From assembly GCF_003722355.1 (NCBI RefSeq), contig NZ_QWDD01000001.1, positions 930,001 through 994,000 of the forward strand: 64,000 nt of DNA. Direction: 5' to 3'. The stretch is from Methylocystis hirsuta (GTDB lineage: Bacteria; Pseudomonadota; Alphaproteobacteria; Rhizobiales; Beijerinckiaceae). Below are positions 44,944-53,297 of the stretch, piece by piece (positions within the stretch are counted from its first letter, which is position 1; every line of letters starts with the position of its first letter). The position numbers and the translations under genes were made by a program. The notes beneath the pieces were generated by a model. It was given only the letters and a program-made list of their open reading frames with translations, was not told the origin of the DNA and searched no databases.

Positions 44944-45978
44944 ATGTACCAGATCACTATCGAAACCGAGGAAGGGGAAACCTGTTCCTTCGAATGCGGG
45001 CCCAACGAAGACGTGATTTCCGCCGGCCTCCGCCAAAGCGTCATCCTCATGTCCTCGTGCCGGGCGGGCGGCTGCGCGACATGCAAGGGCGAATGTACTG
45101 ATGGCGACTACGAACTCTTCGACGTCAGCGTTCAAGCCCTGCCGCCCGACGAAGAGGAAGACGGCATGGTGCTGCTTTGCCGCACCTTTCCGCGAAGCGA
45201 CCTGCACATCATGGTCCCGTATACTTTTGATCGCATTTCCTTCGAGGCGATCCAGACCAACTGGGTCGGCGAGATCAAGACCTGCGACAAGGTGTCGTCG
45301 AATGTCATTCGACTGGTCGTGCAGGTCCTGACGTCCGACGGCACGTCGCCGATTTCGCTCAACTTCATGCCGGGTCAGTTCGTCGACATTGAAATTCCCG
45401 GCACGCACACGCGGCGCTCCTATTCGATGGCGTCGCTTTCCGGCGACGGGGCGCTGGAATTCTTCATCCGCATTTTGCCTGAGGGCGCCTTTTCGAAGTT
45501 CCTGACGAATGACGCGAAGGTCGGCATGAGGCTCAATCTGCGCGGACCGACAGGCGCATTCAATTTGCGCGATAGCGGCGCGCGACCCCGCTATTTCGTC
45601 GGCGGCGGCACCGGATTGTCGCCTGTATTGTCGATGGTCCGGCACATGAAGAGTAGCGGCGATCAGACGCCGGCGAAGCTTTTCTTCGGCGTAACGCGGC
45701 GGGATGAGCTCTTCTATGTCGACGAACTCAAGACGCTTAAGAGCGCGATGCCCAATCTGGAATTGCGAGTCGCCGTGGTTGAAGGCGGCGATGGCAATGG
45801 CGTTGCGGGCGGAACGGTGATTGATCTGCTTCAAGCCGAACTGGCGAAAGATGACGCGCGGCCGGACATCTATCTGTGCGGACCGCCCGCGATGATCGAC
45901 GCCGCCTTCGCCGCGGCCGAGACGGCCGGCGTGCCGAAGCAACAGGTCTATCAGGAGAAGTTTCTTGCCTCAGGTTAG
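44944..45978 (+). CDS. mmoC: sMMO reductase (2Fe-2S, FAD, NADH)
   Basis: A 344-residue reductase. The ferredoxin domain has Cys39, Cys44, Cys47 and Cys79 (SSCRAGGCATC; LLCR). The FAD domain has TRRSYSMAS and the NAD domain GGGTGLSPVLSM and YLCGPPAMID. It passes electrons from NADH to the hydroxylase. Last gene of the operon. No clear terminator is seen in the 71 bp before the convergent flotillin gene. Confidence 0.97.
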   Translation: MYQITIETEEGETCSFECGPNEDVISAGLRQSVILMSSCRAGGCATCKGECTDGDYELFDVSVQALPPDEEEDGMVLLCRTFPRSDLHIMVPYTFDRISFEAIQTNWVGEIKTCDKVSSNVIRLVVQVLTSDGTSPISLNFMPGQFVDIEIPGTHTRRSYSMASLSGDGALEFFIRILPEGAFSKFLTNDAKVGMRLNLRGPTGAFNLRDSGARPRYFVGGGTGLSPVLSMVRHMKSSGDQTPAKLFFGVTRRDELFYVDELKTLKSAMPNLELRVAVVEGGDGNGVAGGTVIDLLQAELAKDDARPDIYLCGPPAMIDAAFAAAETAGVPKQQVYQEKFLASG

Positions 45979-46049
45979 ACGCGCCTCTGTGGACAAGGGG
46001 TTATCGGGTTCATCATGCGTTTGTGACGGCGATATGTGTGCTCAACCTC

Positions 46050-47798
46050 TTATTTTGCCTCCCCCGCGGGCTCGGCGTGCGCCTTGACGGCGGCCACGCC
46101 CTCCACCAGAGACTCGAGCGACGCGCCGGAGAGGCCCAGCTCCTTCATTAGGCCGTCGATCACCGGAGCCTGCGCGCGATAGGCCAGCGCTGCGGTAACT
46201 GCGTCATGGGCGAGATTGCCCGAGCCGTTGCTGACGCCGCCATTGCCAACCTGCGACGGTCCGCGCGGCGTGATGCCGTCGACCTGCACGATCTTGATCG
46301 AGTCGATCGCCTCCAAGGGCCGGACGGACTCGCGCACGATCTCGGGCAGAACCTTCAGCAGGGCGAGCTTCGTCTGCAGGGACACCTGATTGGACGAGAG
46401 CAGGTTGGCCGCCTCGTTGACGGCCCGCTGGCCCGCCGCCTCGACTTCGAAGCGGACCCGGGCGGCTTCCGCCCGCAACTTCTCGGCCTCCGCCTCGCCT
46501 TCCGCCGCGAGCTTCACCGCGGCGGCGCGATTGGCGGCGGCGTCCTTCTCCGCTTCCGCCTCGACCTTGATCGAGATCGCCTGACGTTCGGCTTCCTTCG
46601 CGGCTTCGATGAGTTCGATCCGCTTGGCGCGTTCGGCCACTTCGGTCTGGCGGCTGGTGACGACCTGCTCCTCCGCCGCCACCGCCTTGGCGCGTGCGGC
46701 GTCGGCCTCGGCTTTGGCCTGACTTTCCTCGCGGCTTTTGTTTTGAACGGCGATCTGCTGTTCCTGCCGGGCGAGTTCGACCGCCTGCTGCTGCGCGATC
46801 TTGGCTTCCTGGATCGTGCGATCCGCCTCGATCTGTTTGGCGTCGACCTGCTGCTTGGCGAGAATGCGCGCTTCGTCCGCCTCGCGGTTGCGCTGCGCCT
46901 GCTCGCGCGCGATCTCGGCCGCTTGCTCGGCCCGGCGAACTTCGATCTCTCTTGTCTGCTCCAGCAACGCAAATTCCGTTTCGCGTTTGATCTGCAGCGA
47001 CTGCCGCTCGGCCTCGAGATTCTTCGTCTCGATCTGGACACGCGTGTCCTGTTCGATATCGTTTCGCGTCTTCCTGCGCATTTCGATCTGCTCGGTGAGC
47101 TTGGTGAGGCCTTCCGCGTCGAATGCGTTATTGGCGTTGAAATGTTCGATCGAGGTCTGGTCCAGTCCGGTCAGCGAGACCGATTCAAGTTCGAGGCCGT
47201 TCATCGCAAGGTCTGACGACGAAACCTGCTGCACCTTCTGTACGAAATCGGCGCGCTGTTCGTGCAACTGGTTCATCGTCATGCCGGCCGCCACGGAGCG
47301 CAGTGCGTCAACGAACTTGCCTTCGACGAGATCCTTGAGCGCCTCGGGTTGCATGGTGCGCGCGCCGAGCGTTTGCGCCGCCATCGCGATCGCCGCCGAG
47401 TCAGGTCGCACGCGCACATAGAACTCCGCCTTCACGTCGATGCGAAGGCGATCGAGGGTGATCAATGCGTCGCTGTTCTTGCGCTCGACGGCGAGGCGCA
47501 CGGTGTTCATGTTCACCGGCATGGTTTCATGCAGCACGGGCAGAACCAGCGCGCCGCCGTTCATCACGACTTTCTCGCCGCCGAACCCGGTCCGGACAAA
47601 TCCAATCTGCTTCGAAGCCCGCTTGTATAAGCGGGTGATGATCACGCCGAATGTCAGCAGCAGGAAGAGGAGGATGACGGCGTAAACGCCGATCTGGATC
47701 AGATGCGCATCCATCTTATCACTTTGAATATGCAAGGCGGGCAGTTCGGCTAGGGTGATGGCCTCTTGCGTTGTTTTGATGACGTTGAAGGGAATCAT
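46050..47798 (-). CDS. Flotillin-like SPFH/Band 7 protein (YqiK type)
   Basis: A 582-residue protein. One membrane segment (IGVYAVILLFLLLTFGVIIT, about residues 36-55) is followed by the SPFH/Band 7 domain (GGALVLPVLHETMPV; VKAEFYVRVRP) and a long Ala/Glu-rich coiled coil (about residues 240-460) ending in a flotillin tail. Such proteins scaffold membrane microdomains. GGAGCGGCG precedes the ATG. Downstream of a YqiJ gene on the same strand, the usual partner. Confidence 0.92.
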   Translation of the reverse strand: MIPFNVIKTTQEAITLAELPALHIQSDKMDAHLIQIGVYAVILLFLLLTFGVIITRLYKRASKQIGFVRTGFGGEKVVMNGGALVLPVLHETMPVNMNTVRLAVERKNSDALITLDRLRIDVKAEFYVRVRPDSAAIAMAAQTLGARTMQPEALKDLVEGKFVDALRSVAAGMTMNQLHEQRADFVQKVQQVSSSDLAMNGLELESVSLTGLDQTSIEHFNANNAFDAEGLTKLTEQIEMRRKTRNDIEQDTRVQIETKNLEAERQSLQIKRETEFALLEQTREIEVRRAEQAAEIAREQAQRNREADEARILAKQQVDAKQIEADRTIQEAKIAQQQAVELARQEQQIAVQNKSREESQAKAEADAARAKAVAAEEQVVTSRQTEVAERAKRIELIEAAKEAERQAISIKVEAEAEKDAAANRAAAVKLAAEGEAEAEKLRAEAARVRFEVEAAGQRAVNEAANLLSSNQVSLQTKLALLKVLPEIVRESVRPLEAIDSIKIVQVDGITPRGPSQVGNGGVSNGSGNLAHDAVTAALAYRAQAPVIDGLMKELGLSGASLESLVEGVAAVKAHAEPAGEAK

Positions 47799-47869
47799 GT
47801 TCGCCGCTCCAAATACAGGGAATCCGATCCGGCCTGACGCCCGCGGATTCCGCCATGTTTTGCCCCAAC

Positions 47870-48496
47870 TCAGTCGAGCCGAGGCAAGTATGTGTCGCCG
47901 CGCGTGATCGCGCGGAAGTTTTCGCCTTCCTGTCGGACAAGAAGGACACGTTCGCCCTCGCCGAAGGTCTGCCCGTCATTGTCCGGCTCGACCATGACAT
48001 GATGCGTCTGGCCAAAATGATCGACGACGCGCGCGCGCGCTGGATTGCCCTTCGCGGCTCTGCCGATGACAATCTCCGCTTCGCGCCCGACCAGCGCGAC
48101 CAGGTCGATCGCGGTGGTTTCGTCGCGCGGCATAATGGCGGCGAGCGGACGTGCGAGCGCTCCCGTTACCGGGATTGCGGCCAGCGCCGCGATGGGGCCG
48201 GCAAGCCATGCCGACAGCGTGTGTCCGGTCAACGCGGCGAGCGCCTGCTGGCCGGCGAGGCCGATCAGTCCGAAGGCCGTCAGCAGCAGCATCGCCCACA
48301 TCAGAAATGGCAAGCGCCGTAGCCCCATCAGGGAAAGAAGCCCCGCATCGATCGTCAGGCTCCCCGGCGGATCGATCTCGGCGTCGCCGTCAATCATGTC
48401 GCCGAGACCAAGGATCTGCACGAGCCCCAGCAACACCATCAGCGCGATGGCGACGCTAAACGGCAGATTCTCTGGCAGAAGGAACGACTCGATCAT
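47870..48496 (-). CDS. YqiJ-like membrane protein with OB-fold (NfeD-like) domain
   Basis: A 208-residue protein with three or four N-terminal membrane segments (FSVAIALMVLLGLVQILGL; LPFLMWAMLLLTAFGLIGL; LAGPIAALAAIPVTGAL) and a C-terminal OB-fold (LVALVGREAEIVIGRA, RVLLVRQEGENFRAI). YqiJ/NfeD proteins pair with flotillins, here the next gene. Likely a membrane-domain stabilising unit. Confidence 0.85.
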   Translation of the reverse strand: MIESFLLPENLPFSVAIALMVLLGLVQILGLGDMIDGDAEIDPPGSLTIDAGLLSLMGLRRLPFLMWAMLLLTAFGLIGLAGQQALAALTGHTLSAWLAGPIAALAAIPVTGALARPLAAIMPRDETTAIDLVALVGREAEIVIGRAAKGNPARARVVDHFGQTHHVMVEPDNDGQTFGEGERVLLVRQEGENFRAITRGDTYLPRLD

Positions 48497-48508
48497 TCTC
48501 GCTGCGCC

Positions 48509-49693
48509 TCACTCGAGCGCGTCGAGCAGTCCGCCGGCGCGCCCGCCGGCCGCCTGCGCCTCGACCTGGCCTTGAGCGTGAGCAATACACGCCTTCGACT
48601 TGCCGACTTCGCTTTCCAAAGCCGCAACCGTCTGCTTCATGGTCTCAAGCGCCTGCGCTTTGAATGAATCGATGCTGTCCATCGTGTCGTAGATATTCTG
48701 GAAGGCGCGGCGGAGCGTTTCGAGGGGAATCGTCGCGCTGGACGCCTGCTCATGGATTCGCGAGGTATTATCGCGCAGCATCTGACCCGTGCTGTCGATG
48801 ATATTCGCGGTCGTGGCGTTGAGCGCGCCAATCTGATCGAGCACCAGCTTCTCGTTCGTCAGCGCCTGCGCGACCGTTACGGCGGTGCGGAGCGCGCCAA
48901 CCGTCGTGGTGGACGCGCGGTCAACGCCCTTGATGAGCTCGATGTTGTTTTTCTTCACGAGATCAAGGGCGAGATAGCCCTGCACGCTGACCGCCATTTG
49001 AGTCAGCAAATCCTGAGTCCTCTGACGCAGATAGAATAAGGCGCTTTCGCGTAACGCTTTCGCCTTGGCCGGTTCAGTCGCATCGAGATCCGCCGCGCGG
49101 GACTCGAGTTCCATATCGAGCGCCTGCGACATAAAGATCATCTGCTCGAGCCGACCGAGCGCGACCCACAAATTCTGCCGCTCCACATCAATCGCGGTGT
49201 TGTCCTTCAGCAATTCGTCCTTGCCGCTCTGCAGGCGGGCAAGGATCGTCGCGATGTGGCTTTGCGCGCTCCTGTAAGCGTCGAAATAGCCGCGCAGCCG
49301 GTTGCCGAACGGAATGACGCCAAACAGCCTGCGCGGAGCGAAGAGGTCGCCCTGCCGGAGCGGATCGAGATCCTCGACGGTGCGGCGCAGCGCGGCGATG
49401 TCGGCGCCGAGGCTCGACGTCTCATCCATCGCGCGGACCGGCCGATTCAGGAAACGGTTTGAGTGGTTCGCAGCTTCGGAAATTTCGCGACGGCCCAAAT
49501 TGGTGACCTGGTCGACGCGCCGGCCGAATTCGGGCGAATGACAATCCTGCGCGACGAGGTCGTCCACGAACTCGACGACACGCCCCTTCAGTTTCGACTT
49601 TTGCTCTTCGTCGACCGGCACCAAGCCAATGGCCTTCTCGGGCGGCACGACTGGCGCAGGTTCAGGCGGGGCCAGTTTAAATTCATCGCTCAC
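48509..49693 (-). CDS. TelA/KlaA-family toxic-anion-resistance-like protein
   Basis: A soluble all-helical protein of about 394 residues matching TelA: VTNLGRREISEAANHSNRF, the middle GVIPFGNRLRGYFDAYRSAQSHI, LWVALGRLEQMIFMSQALD and VDRASTTTVGALRTAVTVAQAL. Despite its name the family is widely linked to membrane-stress systems. GTG 49693 begins the plausible N-terminus; the frame extends to 49786 with unlikely sequence. It lies between a YjfC-like ligase and YqiJ/flotillin genes. Confidence 0.87.
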   Translation of the reverse strand: MSDEFKLAPPEPAPVVPPEKAIGLVPVDEEQKSKLKGRVVEFVDDLVAQDCHSPEFGRRVDQVTNLGRREISEAANHSNRFLNRPVRAMDETSSLGADIAALRRTVEDLDPLRQGDLFAPRRLFGVIPFGNRLRGYFDAYRSAQSHIATILARLQSGKDELLKDNTAIDVERQNLWVALGRLEQMIFMSQALDMELESRAADLDATEPAKAKALRESALFYLRQRTQDLLTQMAVSVQGYLALDLVKKNNIELIKGVDRASTTTVGALRTAVTVAQALTNEKLVLDQIGALNATTANIIDSTGQMLRDNTSRIHEQASSATIPLETLRRAFQNIYDTMDSIDSFKAQALETMKQTVAALESEVGKSKACIAHAQGQVEAQAAGGRAGGLLDALE

Positions 49694-50070
49694 AGAGAGA
49701 ATCGTCCATTCCAAAATGGCCAAACGGAATCGTTTTCGGCGGCAAATCTGTGCCGTCGGCTGGGTCTTGGCAAGCCGGGGCTCCACGAAGCGGGCGGACG
49801 GGGGTCTTGGTTCGCCAGATTTGAAGATTTGCGGCGTCTCGCCTAATTTATTTCACGATGCGGGACTGTAAGACGAATTTCGCTATTAATTCAACTCCTA
49901 TTAGTGTTGCAGATAGTCCACCGCGCTCTGAGACGCCATAGTGTTGCGCTTCGCCATGGACCCGGCGAGCGCGCAGATGGGCCGGCTATTCGTTTCAGAC
50001 GATCGCGCCACCCGCCTGAGCAATTGACTAAAGGGCAATCTCAAGGCGTCGCCGCCTTGACGCGTCGATT
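49694..50070. other. 377-bp gap with no gene recognised
   Basis: Short frames only. AT-rich around 49850-49910, where a minus-strand promoter for the TelA gene may lie, but no clear -35/-10 pair could be defined. Confidence 0.4.
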
Positions 50071-51228
50071 TCAACCGACGATCGCATGCGGTACAAACCG
50101 CGAGCGATTGGAGGTGATGAGCGCCCTATCCTCGCGGATGCCAAGACCCGCCGGCGCATCGCCAACGAGCCAGCAGCCGAGGACCGGACGCCGGCCGTCG
50201 AAAACGGGCAGGGGGCAGAGCGCCTGGCGCACATATCCTTCTTGGCCATAGCCGTCCGTCTCGCCGCGCGCGATGCAGCCCCCGTCGATGAGTTCGACGT
50301 CGGCCCCCTCGCGTGAGTAGAGCGGCTTGCGCGCATAATGCGCGCCGAGCTCTTTCGCGCGCGGGTCGTCCTCGAAATAGCAGGGCAAGAGGTTCTTATG
50401 GCCCGGCGCCATGTCCCAGAGCAGCGCCAGCGCGCCCTTGTTCGATAGGATCATCCTCCAGGGCGGCTCGACGAAGCGCGTCCGACCGACGGCGGGGGAT
50501 TTGCCGAAAGGGTCGGCGAACATCCATTCCCAGGGATAGAGCTTGAAGAGGAAATCGATCTTGCGCAGATCTGGATCGACGAACTCCTCGCGTCGCAACC
50601 CTATTCCACTGATGTCGAGAAGCTTGGTCGCGAGCCCCGCCTCCCGCGCGCATTCGGCGAGATAAGTCGTCGTTCCCGCATCTTCCGCGCTTTTCGACAT
50701 GCAGCAGAGATGCAGCAAACGGCCCTGTGTAACCTCCCCCAAACGCGCGACAAGCTTCTCGTGTAGCGAGTTGAACTGATCGGCGTTTGGCGGCAACTCG
50801 CCCCGCGCGATTTGAGATTGGAGCCAATGCCATTGCACGACTGATGATTCATAAAGGCTTGTCGGCGTGTCGGCGTTGAACTCGAGGAGCTTGGGATCGC
50901 TCTTCCCGTCATAGACGAAATCGAAGCGGCCGTAGAGCGAGGGGTCGCGCATGATCCAGCTTGCGCGAATCACATCGAAGGCGAATTCTGGAATTCTTAG
51001 TCGCCGCAGCAGATCGTCCTGTTTGACGACCTTCTCTACGAGAGAAAGGCACAGCGCATTTAGTTCCGCCGTCGTCGCCTCGATCCTGTGCTCTATCTCC
51101 GCCAGCGAAAAGACGTATCGGGCGCTTTCCTCCCAATAAGGTTCGCCGTTCGCATAGGCGTAGTCGAAGCCCATCTTTTTCGCCTCGGCTTCGAAGTTTG
51201 GACGCGGCGACGAGGTCTCACGCTTCAC
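50071..51228 (-). CDS. Glutathionylspermidine synthase-like ATP-grasp protein (YjfC/YgiC type)
   Basis: A 385-residue ATP-grasp enzyme: GEPYWEESARYVFSLAEIE, YGRFDFVYDGKSDPKLLEFNADTPTSLYES, LFKLYPWEWMFADPFG, and the C-terminal KPLYSREGADVELI. It lacks the amidase half of E. coli Gsp, like YjfC/YgiC. These enzymes are thought to make amide bonds with a polyamine or peptide; the real substrate is unknown. Starts with GTG overlapping the stop of the preceding membrane-protein gene. Confidence 0.88.
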   Translation of the reverse strand: MKRETSSPRPNFEAEAKKMGFDYAYANGEPYWEESARYVFSLAEIEHRIEATTAELNALCLSLVEKVVKQDDLLRRLRIPEFAFDVIRASWIMRDPSLYGRFDFVYDGKSDPKLLEFNADTPTSLYESSVVQWHWLQSQIARGELPPNADQFNSLHEKLVARLGEVTQGRLLHLCCMSKSAEDAGTTTYLAECAREAGLATKLLDISGIGLRREEFVDPDLRKIDFLFKLYPWEWMFADPFGKSPAVGRTRFVEPPWRMILSNKGALALLWDMAPGHKNLLPCYFEDDPRAKELGAHYARKPLYSREGADVELIDGGCIARGETDGYGQEGYVRQALCPLPVFDGRRPVLGCWLVGDAPAGLGIREDRALITSNRSRFVPHAIVG

Positions 51229-51596
51229 TAGCCGCCTCCACCATGCCCGGCGCCGAAGCCCCCGAAGCCGCCGAATCTCGCGGACCCATCACCGCCGCCC
51301 CCGCCCCCGCCGTGACTGGAGGATCCCGAAGAGTCGGAGGAGCAGGCGGTCTCACTCGTCGAGTTCATCGCGCCTTCCGGAGCGCATCTGGCGTGTTCGA
51401 TCCACTGAATCACGACAAGCAGCACAAAGGCCACCGCGAGAGGCACGCCGAGGGCGAGGCAGGCGCGGTAGAGCGCGCGCCGTTGCTCTTCTTCCGTGGA
51501 GCCCGGCGGCGCTCCGGCGAAGCCTTTAGGCGCGTTGGAGATGATCGGCGGCGGTTTGACGCCGCGCTTGCCGGACGTTCCGTCTGCCTCCGTCAT
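51228..51596 (-). CDS. Membrane protein with Gly/Ser-rich tail, 122 aa
   Basis: A single membrane helix (ACLALGVPLAVAFVLLVVIQ, about residues 45-64) follows a Pro-rich cytoplasmic part. The tail carries two Cys and a Ser- and Gly-rich end (SSDSSGSSSHGGGG, then FGGFGGFGAGHGGGG). Unrecognised, but overlapping by 1 bp with the ATP-grasp gene and 1 bp from the DUF350 gene. The glycine-rich tail is a possible substrate of the adjacent ATP-grasp ligase (speculative). Confidence 0.75.
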   Translation of the reverse strand: MTEADGTSGKRGVKPPPIISNAPKGFAGAPPGSTEEEQRRALYRACLALGVPLAVAFVLLVVIQWIEHARCAPEGAMNSTSETACSSDSSGSSSHGGGGGGGDGSARFGGFGGFGAGHGGGG

Positions 51597-51597
51597 G

Positions 51598-52002
51598 TCA
51601 CGGGCTCATGCAAGCCGCGCTGAGGATGCCGGCCGAAATCGACACGGCCGCGACCCAGAGCGCGGCGGCGATCGCGTTCTGCTGAATCGCCTGCGACAGA
51701 CCTGGATGCCCAAACCTCGCTAGGCGATAGGCGAGCACTTGCACGGCGAAAGCGACGAAGCCCCAGGCCACGAACTGGAGCGGCGCCTGCGTGTTGTGGA
51801 TCGCGCCGGCGAGCGCGATGGAAAAGCCGATGAGGCTGCCCCCGAACGCGATCGCGGCTGAGGCGTTGTGCTCGTGAACGATGAGCTGGAACTCGCGGTG
51901 CGGCGTCAGCCAAACATAGGTGATGCAAAAGGCCACACAAAATGCGAGGGCGGCGGCAAAATAGGCTGCGAACGCAAGCAGTCCAGTAAGAAAGTCGTTC
52001 AG
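51598..52002 (-). CDS. DUF350-family membrane protein (YjfL-like)
   Basis: About 134 residues with four hydrophobic helices, including LLAFAAYFAAALAFCVAFCI, AFGGSLIGFSIALAGAI and AIAAALWVAAVSISAGILSA, the two-by-two pattern of DUF350/YjfL. ATG 51936 would delete the first helix. An in-frame CTG at 52002, after a run of Gs, restores the usual 132-residue length and is preferred. First gene of a minus-strand set that continues to flotillin. Confidence 0.75.
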   Translation of the reverse strand: MNDFLTGLLAFAAYFAAALAFCVAFCITYVWLTPHREFQLIVHEHNASAAIAFGGSLIGFSIALAGAIHNTQAPLQFVAWGFVAFAVQVLAYRLARFGHPGLSQAIQQNAIAAALWVAAVSISAGILSAACMSP

Positions 52003-52239
52003 AGTCGCCCCCCGAAAATCGAACTATTCGCCCGGCAAGGGCGCAGGCGTCGCTCTGGACAAGCTCCGGCGAACCCGCGCGACCCGGTATTGCAGAATGC
52101 ACTCCAATCTGCATGCCACTAACTTGCCCCAGCTTTATTGACAAGGCGGAGGCCGGTAGAAAATTCCACAGGGCCGCAGACCGAAGTCGCCTACGTGCGG
52201 TCGCTCGTTTCTCAAATTTCGCTTCGGCAAGCCGCGAGT

Positions 52240-52860
52240 TCAGTTTGCGGGCGGATAATAAGCCGTCCGGAACAGAACGCGCGTCGCGTCCCTCGATTCC
52301 CGTACGACGGTTTCAGCCGGCAGCTCGCGCAGTTCGTCAGGTGAAAAATTCGCTGGCAATCCCACAGCGACGGCAATCCCCGAACTGATCGCCTTCTGGA
52401 TGAGCGGCAGCGGGTTCGGCGAGAAATCCCGCCAGCCGAAGCGCGCCTTCTTGAAATACTCCGGTCCGCCCCAGGGCGGATCGATATTCAGCGCATCGAA
52501 TGAGAGCTTGGAACAGGCCTCCATGACGTCGTCATGGATAAATTCTATCCGCTGCGAGACGCCATAGATCTCAGCGTTACGCTTCGCCATGGCAAGCCTG
52601 TCGCGATCGATGTCGACGGCGATGACGCGCTTTCCGCATCTGGCGAATCCGATCGCCGATCCGCCGATGCCGCAAAAGGCGTCCAATACGGTGTGACCGC
52701 TCAGGAGATTGCCGATCTCCAGCGCAAACCGCTCCGGCTTGACGGAGAATAGCCCCACTTCATCGGTTTCAACGCCTTCATCCCACTTCGAAAACAACTC
52801 GTGACGACGATCCCAATATTTTTGGGTCCGTTCGCCAAAAGGGCTTTTCAGGCTGGTCAT
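52240..52860 (-). CDS. TGS1-like (trimethylguanosine synthase family) methyltransferase
   Basis: A 206-residue Rossmann-type methyltransferase. It shows KYWDRRHELFSKWDEGVETD and GLFSVKPERFA, SAM-binding VLDAFCGIGGSAIGFA, VDIDRDRLAMAKRNAE and the catalytic DPPWGGPEY. These blocks, in this order, are those of eukaryotic TGS1 cap hypermethylases, although bacteria have no m7G cap. The bacterial substrate is unknown. Stands alone; a terminator-like hairpin lies upstream. Confidence 0.82.
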   Translation of the reverse strand: MTSLKSPFGERTQKYWDRRHELFSKWDEGVETDEVGLFSVKPERFALEIGNLLSGHTVLDAFCGIGGSAIGFARCGKRVIAVDIDRDRLAMAKRNAEIYGVSQRIEFIHDDVMEACSKLSFDALNIDPPWGGPEYFKKARFGWRDFSPNPLPLIQKAISSGIAVAVGLPANFSPDELRELPAETVVRESRDATRVLFRTAYYPPAN

Positions 52861-52972
52861 AGGAAGAGCAAAGGGGCGGGGAGCGCAAAGGGGGCTGAGC
52901 CTTCAGCACTCGATCACATGGCGCGATCCCAAACAAGCGCCTCACGCCAATCGCCAGACGCCTCGGCTCAAG

Positions 52973-53002
52973 AAAAAGCGCCCGGCCAGGTTGACCGAGC
53001 GC
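52973..53002 (-). terminator. Intrinsic terminator on the minus strand
   Basis: Read on the minus strand, GCGCTCGG / CCGGGCGC (8-bp stem, 9-nt loop) is followed by TTTTTCTT. No protein gene ends here, so it may end a small RNA or leader transcribed from within 53003-53290. The remainder of 52861-53297 holds no gene I can support. Confidence 0.65.
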
Positions 53003-53297
53003 CAGTCGAGGGGGAGAGGGGAGCTCCGTGTCGATGGAACCCATCATGATTGAGAATTGTTCCAGGACGCCGCGTCGGAACGTGTGAACGCTGGCTTTAT
53101 TGTCGATGCTTCAGGTTTTGCTAACGAAGTTTCCCTTGCGCGTGAGGGACGCGACGCCTCGCGCTTGAAAACCGTCGCAGCTCGCGTCGCCTCCTCCCGC
53201 GACCCCGCGCCTCCTTGACGAAACGGCTCCGCCTATGCCCATTGAGCGCGATTTTCCGATCGCGCCGGCGCGCCATTGCGCCAGGGAGACATAGCCG

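Noticed and set aside
46206..47216. A 336-codon plus-strand frame over the flotillin gene
   Set aside because: Shadow of the flotillin coiled-coil codons; low-complexity Leu/Arg translation.
52778..53047. An 89-codon minus-strand frame near the orphan terminator, considered as a leader peptide
   Set aside because: It overlaps the terminator hairpin and the TGS1-like gene start, and lacks a run of repeated codons typical of attenuator peptides.
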